Made by a program: the position numbers and the translations under genes. DNA of 64,000 nucleotides from Formicarius rufipectus (taxonomy: Eukaryota > Chordata > Aves > Passeriformes > Formicariidae), in assembly GCA_013399695.1 (NCBI GenBank), contig VXAU01002079.1:62689-126688 (forward strand), read 5' to 3'. Positions 1 to 10,779 of the stretch are shown here, one piece after another. The first letter of the stretch is position 1; each line of letters starts with the position of its first letter. The notes under the pieces were generated by a model that had not been told where the DNA came from, did not search any database, and saw only the letters and a program-made list of their open reading frames with translations.

Positions 1-420
1 AATTCAGAAAACATATGCTCAGGAAGCACCTAATTTTACCACCAGCTGGGTGTTAAATTAATTGTGTGCAAGGTGAATGTGGCATGAGATGGAAAAGTAA
101 GGCTTCAAATGCGAACTCTATTCTAGGAGCAATTTTTGCTCCTTGGTTGAAAGCAAGGAGTGTATCTCAAGGAAAGCATCAGGTGATCAGTGAAGATACC
201 ATGATGGATTAGCCCAGAGGATGCTCAGGGGTCAGGAGCAGGTTATAACTCTCTCCAGCACTGAGTTATGAGCGTCTTTTACCATCAGGGTGTCCAGAGA
301 GGTTCTTCTGGAGAGGGAAGGAGCTGCCTGTGGATGGGCAGAGCAGTGATTCACTTGTCTCAGCAGACTGAGGAAACACACAGGAGTGAAATCCTGGAGA
401 CCGCAGAGCCTGGAAAGTGT
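1..420. other. Single-copy non-coding sequence
   Basis: No repeat family, RNA gene or convincing reading frame is recognised here. Open frames on both strands at 232-492 are short, overlap each other and run into the adjacent MIR, so they are treated as chance. Confidence 0.6.
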
Positions 421-540
421 TACCACTCCCATTTTCTCACTGGGGAAACTGAGGTCAGAGAGGCTTTTTGACTTGCCCAAGGTCATGCACAAATTAGTGG
501 TAGAGCCAGAAACAAGACCTAAAAGACTCCGTTTCCTTTC
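421..540 (-). repeat. MIR SINE remnant (minus strand)
   Basis: Reading the plus strand, the order CCCATTTTCTCACTGGGGAAACT, GAGGTCAGAGAGG, ACTTGCCCAAGGTCA, then AGTGGTAGAGCC matches the reverse complement of the MIR core: the consensus CTTGGGCAAG, CTCTCTG and CTCAGTTTCC segments in the expected order and spacing. MIR is an ancient tRNA-derived SINE shared by amniotes. The copy is diverged and lacks both ends. It is an inert fossil as far as the sequence shows, although MIR cores are sometimes exapted as regulatory DNA. Confidence 0.85.
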
Positions 541-2900
541 ATTGCCACAGCGTTTTCCATTGCAGATGCAGAAATGTTGCAGGCCTGTTGTTCAAAAAGA
601 ACCCATTACTCAAGTCTGCAGGACTTGTATCAACCTCAAGAGAGATCAAATAGCCACGTGGTGAAAAGGCATCCAAAGAACAGCTGCCTGCCTGCTGACT
701 GGGTTTTAGGCTGCCATTCCTTCAGCAGCATCATTCCTGGTTCCCACTGAACATTCTTAATTTAGATTGATGGAGCCATTCTGCAGAGCAAGGAACTTTC
801 ACTTACAGATATGCAACTTCTGTACTTGTTCAAAACAGCCAGAAATGTTATTTATACCAAATTTACAGCTCAAAGGTATCAGCTGGTAGAGCCCCTCCCT
901 GCCTGCTCCTTCCATCTTCTCTTTTTTGTTTTTTTCCTTTCCTGGTCAGGCTCTTGTTTTGGAAATGCCCCAGACTGTAATAATTTTACTTGTACTGCAT
1001 TACTTGGCTTTGTTCATCCACTGATGAAGTGCCAGCCCTGAAGCAGTGCCAGAGGAAAGTAGGCATCTCACAGCACTGAAGGGAACTTTGCTGACATTCT
1101 TGGCTGGTCGAGTCCCCCTGCAAGTGTCCTGAATGAAGAGCAGGTCTGTGCCCAAAAGCAGTGGGAAGGTGCCCAGAAGGTGTGATGCACAACACCCAGC
1201 CAAGCCCAGGGAAGAGGCTGCAGCCTCAGCTGGACCTGCTCTGGCCCAAGTGGGTGGGAAAATGTGCAGCAGCAAAACTTCAAGGGAACCCAAACCCTTC
1301 AGTCCCCCAGCTTGCATTCGGGGTGGTTTGGGTTCCCAAGAGAGCCCATTTCCCACGTGGAGCAGCAGCACGACCTGGGAGTGGGGGAGATGCAGCCACC
1401 ATCCAGCCTCATCCCCCTGCAGACAACTCTTGCCTGCTGGCTGGTTTGAACTCCAAACTAAGGTTAGTCCAATTCTCAGGCTCAGATTCACTACAAAGGT
1501 CTGAGCCTTGATGAGCATTTTAACTAACTTGGCCCAAATTCCCAGTTCAGAAGAGAACACAAAATGCAGGCACTTTGATGTGGTCTGAGGTTTTGTAAGG
1601 AAAGGTTCAGCTGGCTCTCAAGTTGCCTTTGGGTTTGGCTGTGTCTGCTGGGTCACTCCAGCCTGGAGGGCTGGGGAGGGCTGGCCCTGCCACAGCTTGG
1701 GGGGAGAGCAGCTTTTGTCACTGCAAATTGTGGAGAAGCAGGAAAATAGTGGGTGACTGACACGATTAACTCTTTGCAGGCTGCACAGTGATCTGCCACA
1801 AGTCCTCCCAGAACGGCCTTCTGCAAGCAAACCACCCTCTGCAGCCACAGCATTTAGAGGCAGATCATCTCACGTGCTTCCCTTGGGTTTGAGTCATTTT
1901 AGCAGCTTAACTTGCGCTGTGGCAAGAAGGATTTACTGAGTTGTTACTGCAAAAATCTGAACGGCACCATTTATCTCCTTCTTTTCCCTCACACAGATTT
2001 CAAGGTGTAGGTGCCTCAGCAAAGAGGAAGGGGCAAAAGCGAAGGGCAGGGAGTGCCAGTGAGCTCCTGGGAAGTGGAGTCCTTTGGGGACCTGGGCATG
2101 TCACACCAGCTTGCTGACCAGGAATGAGCTTGGCTGAAGTGGCTCAGCAGATCCAACCACAAAGACACGCTGTTTTGAAGGACTTCTTTCTTGCAAGAAT
2201 ATATAAGAATCCTTTCCAGGAGCAATTGCTTAAGTCCCTCCTGTGATCTCCCACAGTAGACCTAAAAAGTAGATTAAGGAAAGTAATAAGCTAAAGGAAA
2301 AAACCACAGTGCTTTGCTCATTTATTTTATACACTGAGGGGAACACTGACCTTCGAGATCTCTTTTTTTCCCTGGAATTCGTGGTGATGAATAGAATGGA
2401 TTCTGACTTTAAATGAAACAGAGTGCTTTGAAAAGGCAGAAAATTAGCAACATATGGGCCAAAGGACCCAAAGAGATGAGAAAAAATGAGGGAGAGGAAA
2501 ATGAAGGAAAGTTTCAGATGTTGCTGTGATCCTGCAGCAGGAGATTTTAATATTTCTGCTGTGAGGGGAGGTCAGGCCCCCTCTGGACACCCCCCTGGCA
2601 TCGTCATGAGGTCTTTCTGTGGGCAAGGCAGGAGAAATTTCACTTCCCCCACTGCAAATGTTCCTCTGCTGACCAGACCAGCAGATGCCTCAGAGGAGGA
2701 TCTTATACACAAGGTGGTTCTTCTCTTCCCTGTGCCCTCACTGTTGCCACCCAGAGATGCTTGATCATGTGTGACACAATCTCTCCTGCCACATTCCCCA
2801 GGAGCCTTGGAGTCCTTGGATTTTGGCCCCTGGTGCTTTCCCTCAGGCTCATCTCTGCTCTGCCCAGGGGAGGACCTGGACATGAGGCAAAATGCTGGAC
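541..2900. other. Single-copy non-coding sequence
   Basis: Nothing recognisable apart from ordinary unique sequence. The longest open frame, minus strand 1000-1560 (186 codons), has no recognisable domain and is overlapped by several plus-strand frames, so it is not called. 2230-2470 is somewhat more AT-rich. No CR1, SINE or long microsatellite was seen. Confidence 0.55.
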
Positions 2901-3190
2901 GTCCCTGGATGTCCCTGGGTGTTCTTGGATATCCCTGGATGTTCCTGGATGTCTCTGGGTATTCCTGGATGTCCCTGGGTGTCCCTGGGTATCCCTGGCT
3001 GTCCTTGGATGTCCCTGGGTGTCCTTGGATATCCCTGGCTGTCCTTGGATGTCCCTGGGTATCCCTGGCTGTCCTTGGATGTCCCTGGGTGTCCCTGGCT
3101 GTCCTTGGATGTCCCTGGGTGTCCCTGGGTATCCCTGGATGTCCTTGGATATTCCTGGATGTCCCTGGGTGTCCCTGGGTACCCCTGGAC
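2901..3190. repeat. 10-bp minisatellite, 28 clean units plus one degenerate
   Basis: The unit is GTCCCTGGRT, repeated from 2901 to 3180 as 28 consecutive 10-bp units with no insertion or deletion; a 29th degenerate unit fills 3181-3190. TGG at unit positions 6-8 and the final T are invariant in the 28 units, while positions 1, 3, 4, 5 and 9 vary (G/A, C/T, G/A/C). Part of the array has a 30-bp higher-order period: units ending GGCT, then TTGGAT, then CTGGGT recur as triplets at units 10-12, 14-16, 17-19 and 20-22. Because 10 is not a multiple of 3, the absence of a stop in one plus-strand frame means all three are open. This produces overlapping proline/glycine/tryptophan-rich pseudo-proteins on the plus strand and a frame on the minus strand. 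None is a credible gene. Confidence 0.97.
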
Positions 3191-4186
3191 CTCTGCATGC
3201 TACAGAAGAGCCACCAGGTCACCACAAACCTCCCTAGAGGGGACTGTGCTGGATCACACCCCACAAGGAGCACAGCTGTCCTCTGAGCCAACCCCACAAC
3301 TGTTCACAGCCACTTTTCCCAAACTTTTCTTCAAGTTCTTCCCTCTGTGCACACCCCGCCCTGCCCCCTGCCCCAGGGACAGGGCTTGCTCTGGGCTCCC
3401 CACTGCACTGACACGAGCATTTGCTTGTTTGATGCAATTAAAGCAAAACCAACAGCAACAACAACAACAACAAAATCACGTTGATGTTCACGGTCCCACC
3501 GGAACTTTCCCTTAACTTGCTTTTCTGAGGGGAATTTCCTTGTTTTTCTCCAAAGTGCATTGGAAATGTTTCATTTCTGCAGGATGAGGCGGCACCCTCG
3601 GGAAGGGGGGGTTGTTAAAGACGTGCTCCAGATGAACTCTAATTACCTGAGCCTTTTGGATGGGTGGGAATCTTCATCAAACCAGGAATTAGCTAAAGCA
3701 GGAGCTGAAGCATCACACTGTTCAGTCAGCTTTGTGCCATTGTTGAAGTGCCTTATTAATTGAGTCAAGATTCTTAACGAACTTCCCAAATGCTCCCATT
3801 TTAATTAAGGTTTGATTCAAACCAACCAGAGGAAGGGAACTCATCATAAAGTCTTCCAGCTTTTCCTCTCAGTCTGTTGCACACAAGGGCTTGGAGAGGC
3901 CACGTGCTGGTAGGGAACTTCTCCAGAGAGAGGTAAAGCCAACCTGGCCATGTCCCTGAGTTCGGTGGTGACACTGGGAAGTGCCACACTTATACCTTAT
4001 GCAGACAGCTCTGAGAGACAAAACGGTTCATGATTTCTCCTTTTTTTGTTTTTTTTTAATCTCGAGTGAAACCGAATCTGGGTAAAATTAACATTCTGTC
4101 CTGTGAGTACATTTAGTCCACATCCAAGTCTGCTTGTTTTTTCCATTCTGTCTCTGTCATTTCAGCTCATTTGTCTCTCAGCTGAA
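3191..4186. other. Single-copy non-coding sequence
   Basis: No gene or transposon recognised. It contains a short AAC/CAA microsatellite, listed separately, and a T-rich stretch near 4037-4060. Confidence 0.55.
3446..3476. repeat. (AAC)n microsatellite
   Basis: Interrupted CAA/AAC triplets, including five consecutive ACA-type repeats. In one plus-strand frame it reads as a short glutamine run, continuing the artefactual frame made by the upstream 10-bp array; it is not evidence for a polyQ protein. Confidence 0.9.
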
Positions 4187-4382
4187 AATGAAAAAAATAC
4201 CCCCCCAAAAAACCCAAAACAAAACAAAAAAACCCAAAACAACCAAAACCAAACAAAAAACCACCATCACCACCACCAAAAAACCAAAAACCAAACAAAA
4301 AACCCCAACAAAACAAACAAACAAAAAACAAACAAACAAAAATCAAACAAAAAACCCCAAACAAACAAACAAAAAAAAAAGG
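4187..4382. repeat. A/C-rich low-complexity tract
   Basis: About 195 bases composed almost only of A and C: A-runs of 3-10 separated by C-runs of 1-5, with AAAC, AAACC and CCAAAA motifs and a CAC/ACC patch at 4262-4279. The complementary strand is G/T-rich with several GGG and GGGG runs. It generates lysine/asparagine/glutamine/threonine-rich frames on the plus strand and phenylalanine-rich frames on the minus strand. Both are composition artefacts. It ends in a G-rich junction (GGAGGGAGGGGG) at 4381-4392. Confidence 0.95.
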
Positions 4383-5532
4383 AGGGAGGGGGAAGCGCTC
4401 TGCTCTTGCACAAGTATGGAAACTGTTCTGTGCTCCCCAAAACACCCCTAAGCCCATGCATCCCCTGCACACCCTGCAATTTATATCACCCAGCCTTTTT
4501 CAGGTACTTGCACAGACCTGCTCTCACTTTGCCTTCCCCCTCCCCAATATTTTGGAGCATCTCGTGAGAAATTCCTTTGGGCTTTGCTTCTCCTCTTGGC
4601 CATTGTGAGGCTTTGCTTTTGCACAGGCTGCACAAGTATTTCTCTAGAAGATTTTAATTTTCTTTTCTGCAAATGCTGCTGCTTCCTTGCAGGGCTTAGA
4701 TCAGCAGTGTTATAGCAACGAAGGAAATAGGGAGCTTGGGAGTGAAATGCTCTCCCCTCCAGCTCTTGCAGTAACAGCATAAACCCCTTTTGGCATTAGC
4801 TGTGGCCCACTTTGGGCAAGGACAGGGGAGAAATTAAGCCCCTATGGGCTTTGGTTTCTGTGCCAGGTCTGCCTGCTGAGGTCCTGCTTTGTGTGAGGTT
4901 GTTAATGGCTCCTGGATTAGGGAAATCCTTCAGTACATGGGCTCTCTGAGCAGCCCCGAGTCTCTGGTGCTTTCCAAAGAGGAAGTCACAGCCCTGGGAT
5001 GGGGTTGGGAATGATGGATACCAGGGCGAGCCCGACACTAACTCCTCCAGACACTGGTGGGACATGTCATGATTTGAGCATTTCTGCCTCTTGCAGACCT
5101 ACAGTTTTGCTTCTCAGTGTTTCATCTGGTCAAAACTACCACCAGTCCCACCTGCCTCCTGCAGTGGGGAAAGAAAATCCACCTCAGTTTCTTAGGTACA
5201 CTCTCCCACGTGTCCACACCTGGGATACAAAGAGTGAAGGAAACAGCACCCCGAGGTCACATTTTGCCCTCAGACCAGCCCCATCCAAGTCAAAGGCTCA
5301 GCACTCCCCATCCCAGCTGGTTTCAGCAGGGAGGACACCTGCAGCCTGGGGACATCAAGCCATAAACCTGACCACAAAAGGGTGTCCTGAGCCCTGAGCT
5401 GTGCTCTCAGCCTGTCTCAGCCAGGGTAACCCGTTGGATGATTTGTTTGCAGGTGGCCTGAGACCTGAATGAGCTGGTGGCTCTTCCCACAGCCCAGTTC
5501 TCCCAGTCTCTCACAGATCTGCAGGTGAACAG
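4383..5532. other. Single-copy non-coding sequence
   Basis: Nothing recognisable. Short open frames on both strands (for example 4481-4780 minus and 4999-5397 plus) have no domain or splice-supported structure. Confidence 0.55.
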
Positions 5533-5645
5533 AGAATGGTTTGGGTGCGAAGGGACCGAAAAGCTCTTCCACTATCCAAATTGCTCCAAGCCCTGTCCAA
5601 CCTGGGCTGGAACAGTTCCAGGGATGAGGCAGCCACAGTTTCTGA
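5533..5645 (-). mobile_element. CR1 LINE 3'-end fragment (minus strand)
   Basis: AGAATGGTTTGGG, then GAAGGGACC, CTCCAAGCCCTGTCCAACCT, TTCCAGGGATGAGGCAGCCACAG and a degraded TCTGAG follow the order of the reverse complement of the CR1 3' end. The octamer tail is lost and the fragment fades out into TATATA-containing unique sequence after about 5645. No reverse transcriptase domain remains, so the copy is dead on arrival, as most CR1 copies are. Confidence 0.8.
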
Positions 5646-6340
5646 GCATGATTTTCCTCTCAGGCTCACATATATAACCAGAGCAACTATTTGCACTCTA
5701 CCTGTTCTCCCCCAGTTTCTCCTCTGCCTGTCAGGTCTTGCCTCCTGGGCCAGAAGGGCTTTGGGAGAGGGAGCACCCAAGGCCAATGGTGCCCTCATCT
5801 GGCTGAGGCTCCAGTGTGATAAATACCCACTGCACATCCTCATCCTCATGCCAAGCAATTCCAAGAACGACGGGCATGAACCCCAGCTGGGCTGGGATGT
5901 GGTAATGTATCACATCTGAGCTGGGATGGGCCCACAGGACCACTTTTCCACCCATGCCACTGGCTGCTTTCCCAGCTCCCCACGGAGCACGAGAGCCCCA
6001 AGAGCAAAGTCCTCAGGAGAGGATTTTTAGGGTCAGATGAGCTCTGCCCTTCTTTTCCCAGTGGGCAACACGAGGAGCTCCACAGGAGATGTCCCATCCA
6101 GCATCTTCCAGCCATGGATTTGATGTGACATCACGAGTTTGTGCCTTGATTTATTTTTTAATTTTTTCCCCCCTTCCCCTCCCCCTTCCAAATGGATCTT
6201 TCAAGATTCAACCCTTGTGGTTCCTTGCACCGATTTCACTCGAGGAGATAAGGCTGGGTCTTGGCGAGGGTCCAGCCCTGCTGCTGATGGAGAGGCAGGG
6301 CTCTTCCTCCACAATAAAGGCTCCTTTTGAGTTCCCAGAC
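5646..6340. other. Single-copy non-coding sequence
   Basis: Nothing recognised except a polypyrimidine patch (T/C runs) around 6150-6190. It contains the first third of a 247-codon plus-strand open frame (6089-6832) that has no recognisable domain. Confidence 0.5.
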
Positions 6341-6520
6341 ACAAATACACCGAAGAAAAGAACATTTCCTGCGTGGTGGCTGAGGGGCATCAATCAGAGG
6401 GCCGGAGCTGCTGTGCGTGTGGAGACGGCTCTGACGCAACCGAAGGAGAAAGGCGCGTTCATTCATCTGCCGCTTCGGAACGTCCCTCGGACACCAACCA
6501 GGGAGTCAGGAAGGACTTGG
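6340..6520. other. CpG-richer single-copy block, possible conserved element
   Basis: Within otherwise CpG-poor DNA this stretch has several CpGs (GCGTGG, GGCCGG, TGCGTG, ACGGC, GACGCAACCG, GGCGCG, CCGCTTCGG, ACGTCCCTCGG). CpG retention can reflect selection, low germline methylation or an exon. The overlapping 247-codon frame shows no domain that I recognise and no clear flanking splice signals, so I call only a block worth a conservation check. Confidence 0.3.
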
Positions 6521-8984
6521 GAAAACAAACGAAGCCATCAAGTATGCAGGAGCCTCCCAGATTACAAGGGCAAGGGAGAGGATGAGATTCACAAGCAGAA
6601 AGAGGCTCCCCAGATCCCAGGAGGGTCTAGAAAGCTAGCTGGGAAATGCAGAGCAGGTATGCAAAAAAAAATGATGCTGATGTGTCCCACGGAAAATAAG
6701 GCAGTTCACACTGTTGTCTTTTTAGGGGGGGAGGAGGAAATCACTACAAAAAGTAAGATCCTGAGCATTAGAGTTTGCCACAATCCTCATGCAAATTATC
6801 TTTGCAGTGTGAGTGCAGGAGGGACTTGCTGACTCCTGCCAAGATTAAGAGTCTCCTACATTCAGATCCCGTGTCCTGTTGAGATTTCCAGCTTGTCTGC
6901 AACATGAAGACAGACTCTTCCATCCTGCCCTTGTAGCCCGGAGAAAATGCAATATTCAGAACACCCTGGGACCCACTCACACAAACACCAGTGGTGGGTT
7001 CACACTGCAGAACTCAGCTCTGGATACAGGTTTAAATGCCCTGAAGTATGGCAAGTTTGGATTTACTGAAAAGCACTGCATTAAATTGAAATTAAAAATT
7101 TTATTTGAATCAAAGAAAGGAAATTGCATTTAGCTGGAAATTCCACCATGAAAAACTCCTGCACTTTGTCACAGTGTTTTGGCACCCACAGATGGGTAAA
7201 TACTGTTCTGTCCTTGGACATCTCCACTGTATCTTAAGTGCCTTCTGTATGGGCACAATAATATTATTTCATCTTAACTGAGAAACAGTATATTTACTCT
7301 GAAAAATGGAAGACAGGCTTTTCAGATTTCGTATCAATTTTTCTTATTTATCACAGGTATTTATAAGGTGTCTGTCACACGGGTACCCAAGCCCAAGGTT
7401 GTCTTCCAAAAGTTAAGTTCTTTGATTATTTTTAACAGGTAATTTACTACCAAGAAAATGAAGCTTTCATTTTAAAAAGTATTAAAGGAATAGTTTTAAT
7501 AAAGGAGGAAACATCTCTCCAGGGAGAACATGAAAACTGTATCTGCTTTACAGCTGTTACATCCCATTCCATCAGTTCCCTAAATGTGGTCTTGCACCAC
7601 TGGTGCTCCACAGCATGTTTGCTGGAGCTCCACAGAGATCTTGGCTCTCTTCCTCATTTTCAGCTCCTAAACTATATAAAGAGACAGCTTAAAAATACAC
7701 ATTATTCTTTCCTAATGCAGCTTTTCCACTCCAGAAGCTGCTGCCTTTGACAGAGGGAAGGAACTCTTGGTCCTGGTGGGAGAGGAAGGCAAACTCTGCT
7801 GCCTAAGAGAAGTAAGGAAGGGGCAAGAAAATTAGAAACTTAAGAGATAACTGGGAGTGGTGGAAGTTCCCCCCAGGACAGGCTGTGTCCACCCAGAAGG
7901 ATGCAGTTGTCCCACTGGTGGAGTCTGGTGGCACCATCAGCTCTTGCTGGTGACTGTGCCAGCCTGGAGAAGGGGGCACATTGGAGAGGAGCTCAGTCAA
8001 ATGTCCCATTGAAATGTGGCGTTTTCCTCCAATCTGCAGAAGAAACCCTGCAGTTCCTTGCCTGTCTTGCGGGTCGGGTTCAGCAAAGGGGCTCCAGCCT
8101 CCAAACCCATCCTCGAGGCTCTCGGGACTGCATCTCACAATGGATGTGAGTGAGCAGCAGGAGAAAGGGAGACAGGCAGGAAAGGGTTAATGCCCCAGAC
8201 ACCACAGCGCCCCGTGCCAGTGATCAGTGCCAGGATAACAACTGCTAGCAGTGACGGTGGCCATCAAAAATTGTGATTTGGGGTGTTTTGGGGTGAATAA
8301 ACTGATTTTAGCAGCTGCATCTCACAGGTTGACAATGTTTTGGTGACTTTTGTGCTGTTAAGAGGGGAAGGAAAAAGAGTGGATTTTGCAGCTTTACTGC
8401 AGCCTTTCTTCTCACAGGGAGGATGGGGGATCTCAGTCTGTCCTGGAGGGATCCAGAGCTCACTGCCACCAACCACAAGTGGAGGAGCAGCTCTGGAGCC
8501 ATCTCAGCCTCCCCTCTCTCTCCACCTCCGGTTTGGACCAACTCTGCAGTAGAGAACAGCATTTCCAGACAAGACCCCCATGTAGAGATGGCATTTATAA
8601 ACACACAGTAAGTATAAACATCCCACAGCCTGATCCTGAAAGCTGATCCTCCACCAGGAACACGGTAACAGTGCTCCAAAGGTTGGGAGTCTTGGAGTTG
8701 CTGCCACTTGGGGCATCTCCACTGAGGAGGGCACATCTTCCAGCTGCTGCTGGGGCTTGCAAAGGCTGTGGGTGTGAACACACACACCCCCACAGCCCAG
8801 AGTTCCACACACAGACAGAGTCCTGGCCGTGCCATTTTGCCTGGTTCCATCCAAAAGGGCTCTGCCCACTTCCAAGAGAAAGGTCAACAACTGTGCTCAG
8901 CTAATTGTATCCCAATAAAAACACCAGCCTCGTTATTCCATCCTGGTTCACGTTTCCATATCCAACTTCTGTTTACTTAAAGTG
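6521..8984. other. Single-copy non-coding sequence, AT-rich in 6780-7740
   Basis: No repeat family or gene recognised. 6785-6800 holds an octamer-type motif (ATGCAAAT). 7010-7560 is AT-rich and stop-dense, with runs such as ATTAAATTGAAATTAAAA and ATAATATTATTT. 7800-8980 returns to average composition, with overlapping meaningless frames on both strands (for example 8308-8850 minus). Confidence 0.5.
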
Positions 8985-9620
8985 AACACCCTCAAATTAT
9001 GCTTTCTTAATAATACAAGATACCCCCAATTTTATTTTCAGGGATACATGTTCATTAGAGATAAGGTGATTTATATTTTTTTTTAAAAAATCATTTTATA
9101 CTGCTAATTGTAAGCGGAAAACAATAAGCTCGCTGAGAAAAATGCCCAAATAATGCATCACACAGGCCTCGAATGCTAGAGGTTCAGTAATTGCTTTTTT
9201 GATAAGATGTTTTCAACTTCTTAATATTATTTTTATAGCTAGAAATCTCCCTTTCACACAATGGGCTGGGAACTGGCATTCCCTGCATGCTTTAGACAAA
9301 TAATGCACTCTCCATTGAAAGCAATGGAAGAATCACTCCTGCCTTGTGGGTATTTTATTTTTTAATCTACCAATAAGTTTGGGTTTTCTTTCATTTTTTA
9401 GTTTTACAGAAAGTAATTCCAAACTGTAAGCCACGACTGACCTAACTACTTATTAAAAATGCTAATATGCTTTTGTGCTTTGATGTCTGGTGAACAATAA
9501 AAGGGAGAGAGTTACTCTGGGACACTGTAATCCTTTATTTGTCACTAAGTTATGACACCCAGCAGAGCTGTGTGACAGTCCAAATCAATCATCCCCCGTG
9601 CACTGCAGGCCTTCTCTGCC
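8985..9620. promoter_or_regulatory. AT-rich repeat-free block, candidate conserved non-coding element
   Basis: The block is AT-rich, dense in stops on both strands and free of transposons. It has many homeodomain-type cores (GCTAATTG, AATAATGC twice, GCTAATATGC, CAGTAATTGC) and a perfect 7-bp inverted repeat, TCCATTG-AAAG-CAATGGA, at 9311-9328 that contains SOX-like CCATTG/CAATGG half-sites. Such composition is usual for conserved enhancers near developmental genes. Conservation itself is not visible from one sequence, so this is inference. It could simply be AT-rich intergenic DNA. Confidence 0.35.
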
Positions 9621-10490
9621 TCCTGCAGAGTCTATGCAGTTTAATTAGCTTTTTTTCACACTAGCATAATGTACATCTGCAGCTTCAGCAAGAAAAAGAA
9701 ATGGAGGATAGTTCACTGGGATACGGTGCCTTAAAAAAAGTTCATATAAAAAAAAAAGTCTGAAAGAAGAAACATCACAACCCTTTGTAGTTTACTTCAG
9801 AGGAGTTTGTGGTGGAAATCTACAGGACTGGGTACTCTATATTGTTAAATGTAGATTTTTTTTTTAACCTAATAAAGGCCTTTTCAGCTAAAATCTCAGA
9901 TGGCATTTAAAGCCTTGTTCTTTTCTAATGGTCTATATCTTTTATACCTTCTTCTTGTGGTTGATCATGCAGCAGCTCATTATCTGCTCCTCTCCCCCTC
10001 CCCACCGTGGGTTGGCACAAAGGAGGCTTCAAACTGGTATTTGCTGGTTAGAAATCACTGCCCCCCATCCCCAGCAGTGCCCTGGGCTGAGGGAGGCAAA
10101 GCTCTGCTCCCTCCCACCAGCACGATCCCATGGCCAGAGCAGGAGTCAAGTGGTGGATCCACAGGGAAAGAGCATCCCCTACAATCAGCCACACACCCCT
10201 GTGGCACCACGGGTGGAGAGGAGTGGCTGAGCCCACCCGGCACCCCCTCAGCCACCCTGGCCAAGAGGAAGCAACATCACAGGACAGAAGGTCTTCACAT
10301 GAGTGGGATTCTGTCATCCCAAGGGAATCGTGGTTGGATTCGATGACACATTCAGTCAATCCAATAAAACAGACTCAGGCCCTGCCTCGTTTTAGAAGGG
10401 GCAATATCCCTTCCCAGCCACTCCGACTGAGGTGACAGAACTTGTGAAGTGATGGTGCAAACCAAACTGTTTGGCTTTGATTTGTCCTCT
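9621..10490. other. Single-copy non-coding sequence
   Basis: 9621-9900 is AT-rich with A-runs (9733-9757) and a T-run near 9857. 9900-10490 is of average composition with overlapping open frames on both strands and no recognisable product. Confidence 0.5.
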
Positions 10491-10570
10491 CTACCCTTTG
10501 GGGCCCACGACGAAGTTTAAAGGCGCGCGCCGTCCCTCCGAGCGCCACCGCGAAGGAGTCTCCTGCAGGA
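10491..10570. other. Short CpG cluster
   Basis: A local cluster of CpGs (CACGACGAAG, GGCGCGCGCCG, CCTCCGAGCGCCACCGCGAAGG) in CpG-poor surroundings. GGCGCGCGCC is a 10-bp perfect palindrome. It is too small for a CpG island and has no recognisable promoter. It may be a conserved element or a chance cluster. Confidence 0.35.
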
Positions 10571-10779
10571 CACAGCAGGTGCTTCCTTCAAACAATAGAT
10601 CACGTTACCAGGGCCTTGTCACTCGTCATCACCTCCCAAGAGGGAGATGCATCTGAGGAGATGACAGGTGGCTTCAAACGGGGGCATTCAGAGAGAGCCA
10701 GCACCTCCCAGTGCCCCTCGGAGGGGCAGCGCCGCACAAAGGCTGTGCCTGCGGAGGGATGAGGGGCGGGGGGTCACCG

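Noticed and set aside
2572..3515. Long overlapping frames on both strands (up to 241 codons), Pro/Gly/Trp-rich, resembling collagen-like or low-complexity proteins
   Set aside because: They are translations of the 10-bp array in all frames. The unit has no stop and is not a multiple of 3, so the frames are arithmetical artefacts.
4103..4567. Lysine/asparagine-rich and histone-like or phenylalanine-rich frames
   Set aside because: Composition artefact of the A/C tract on its two strands.
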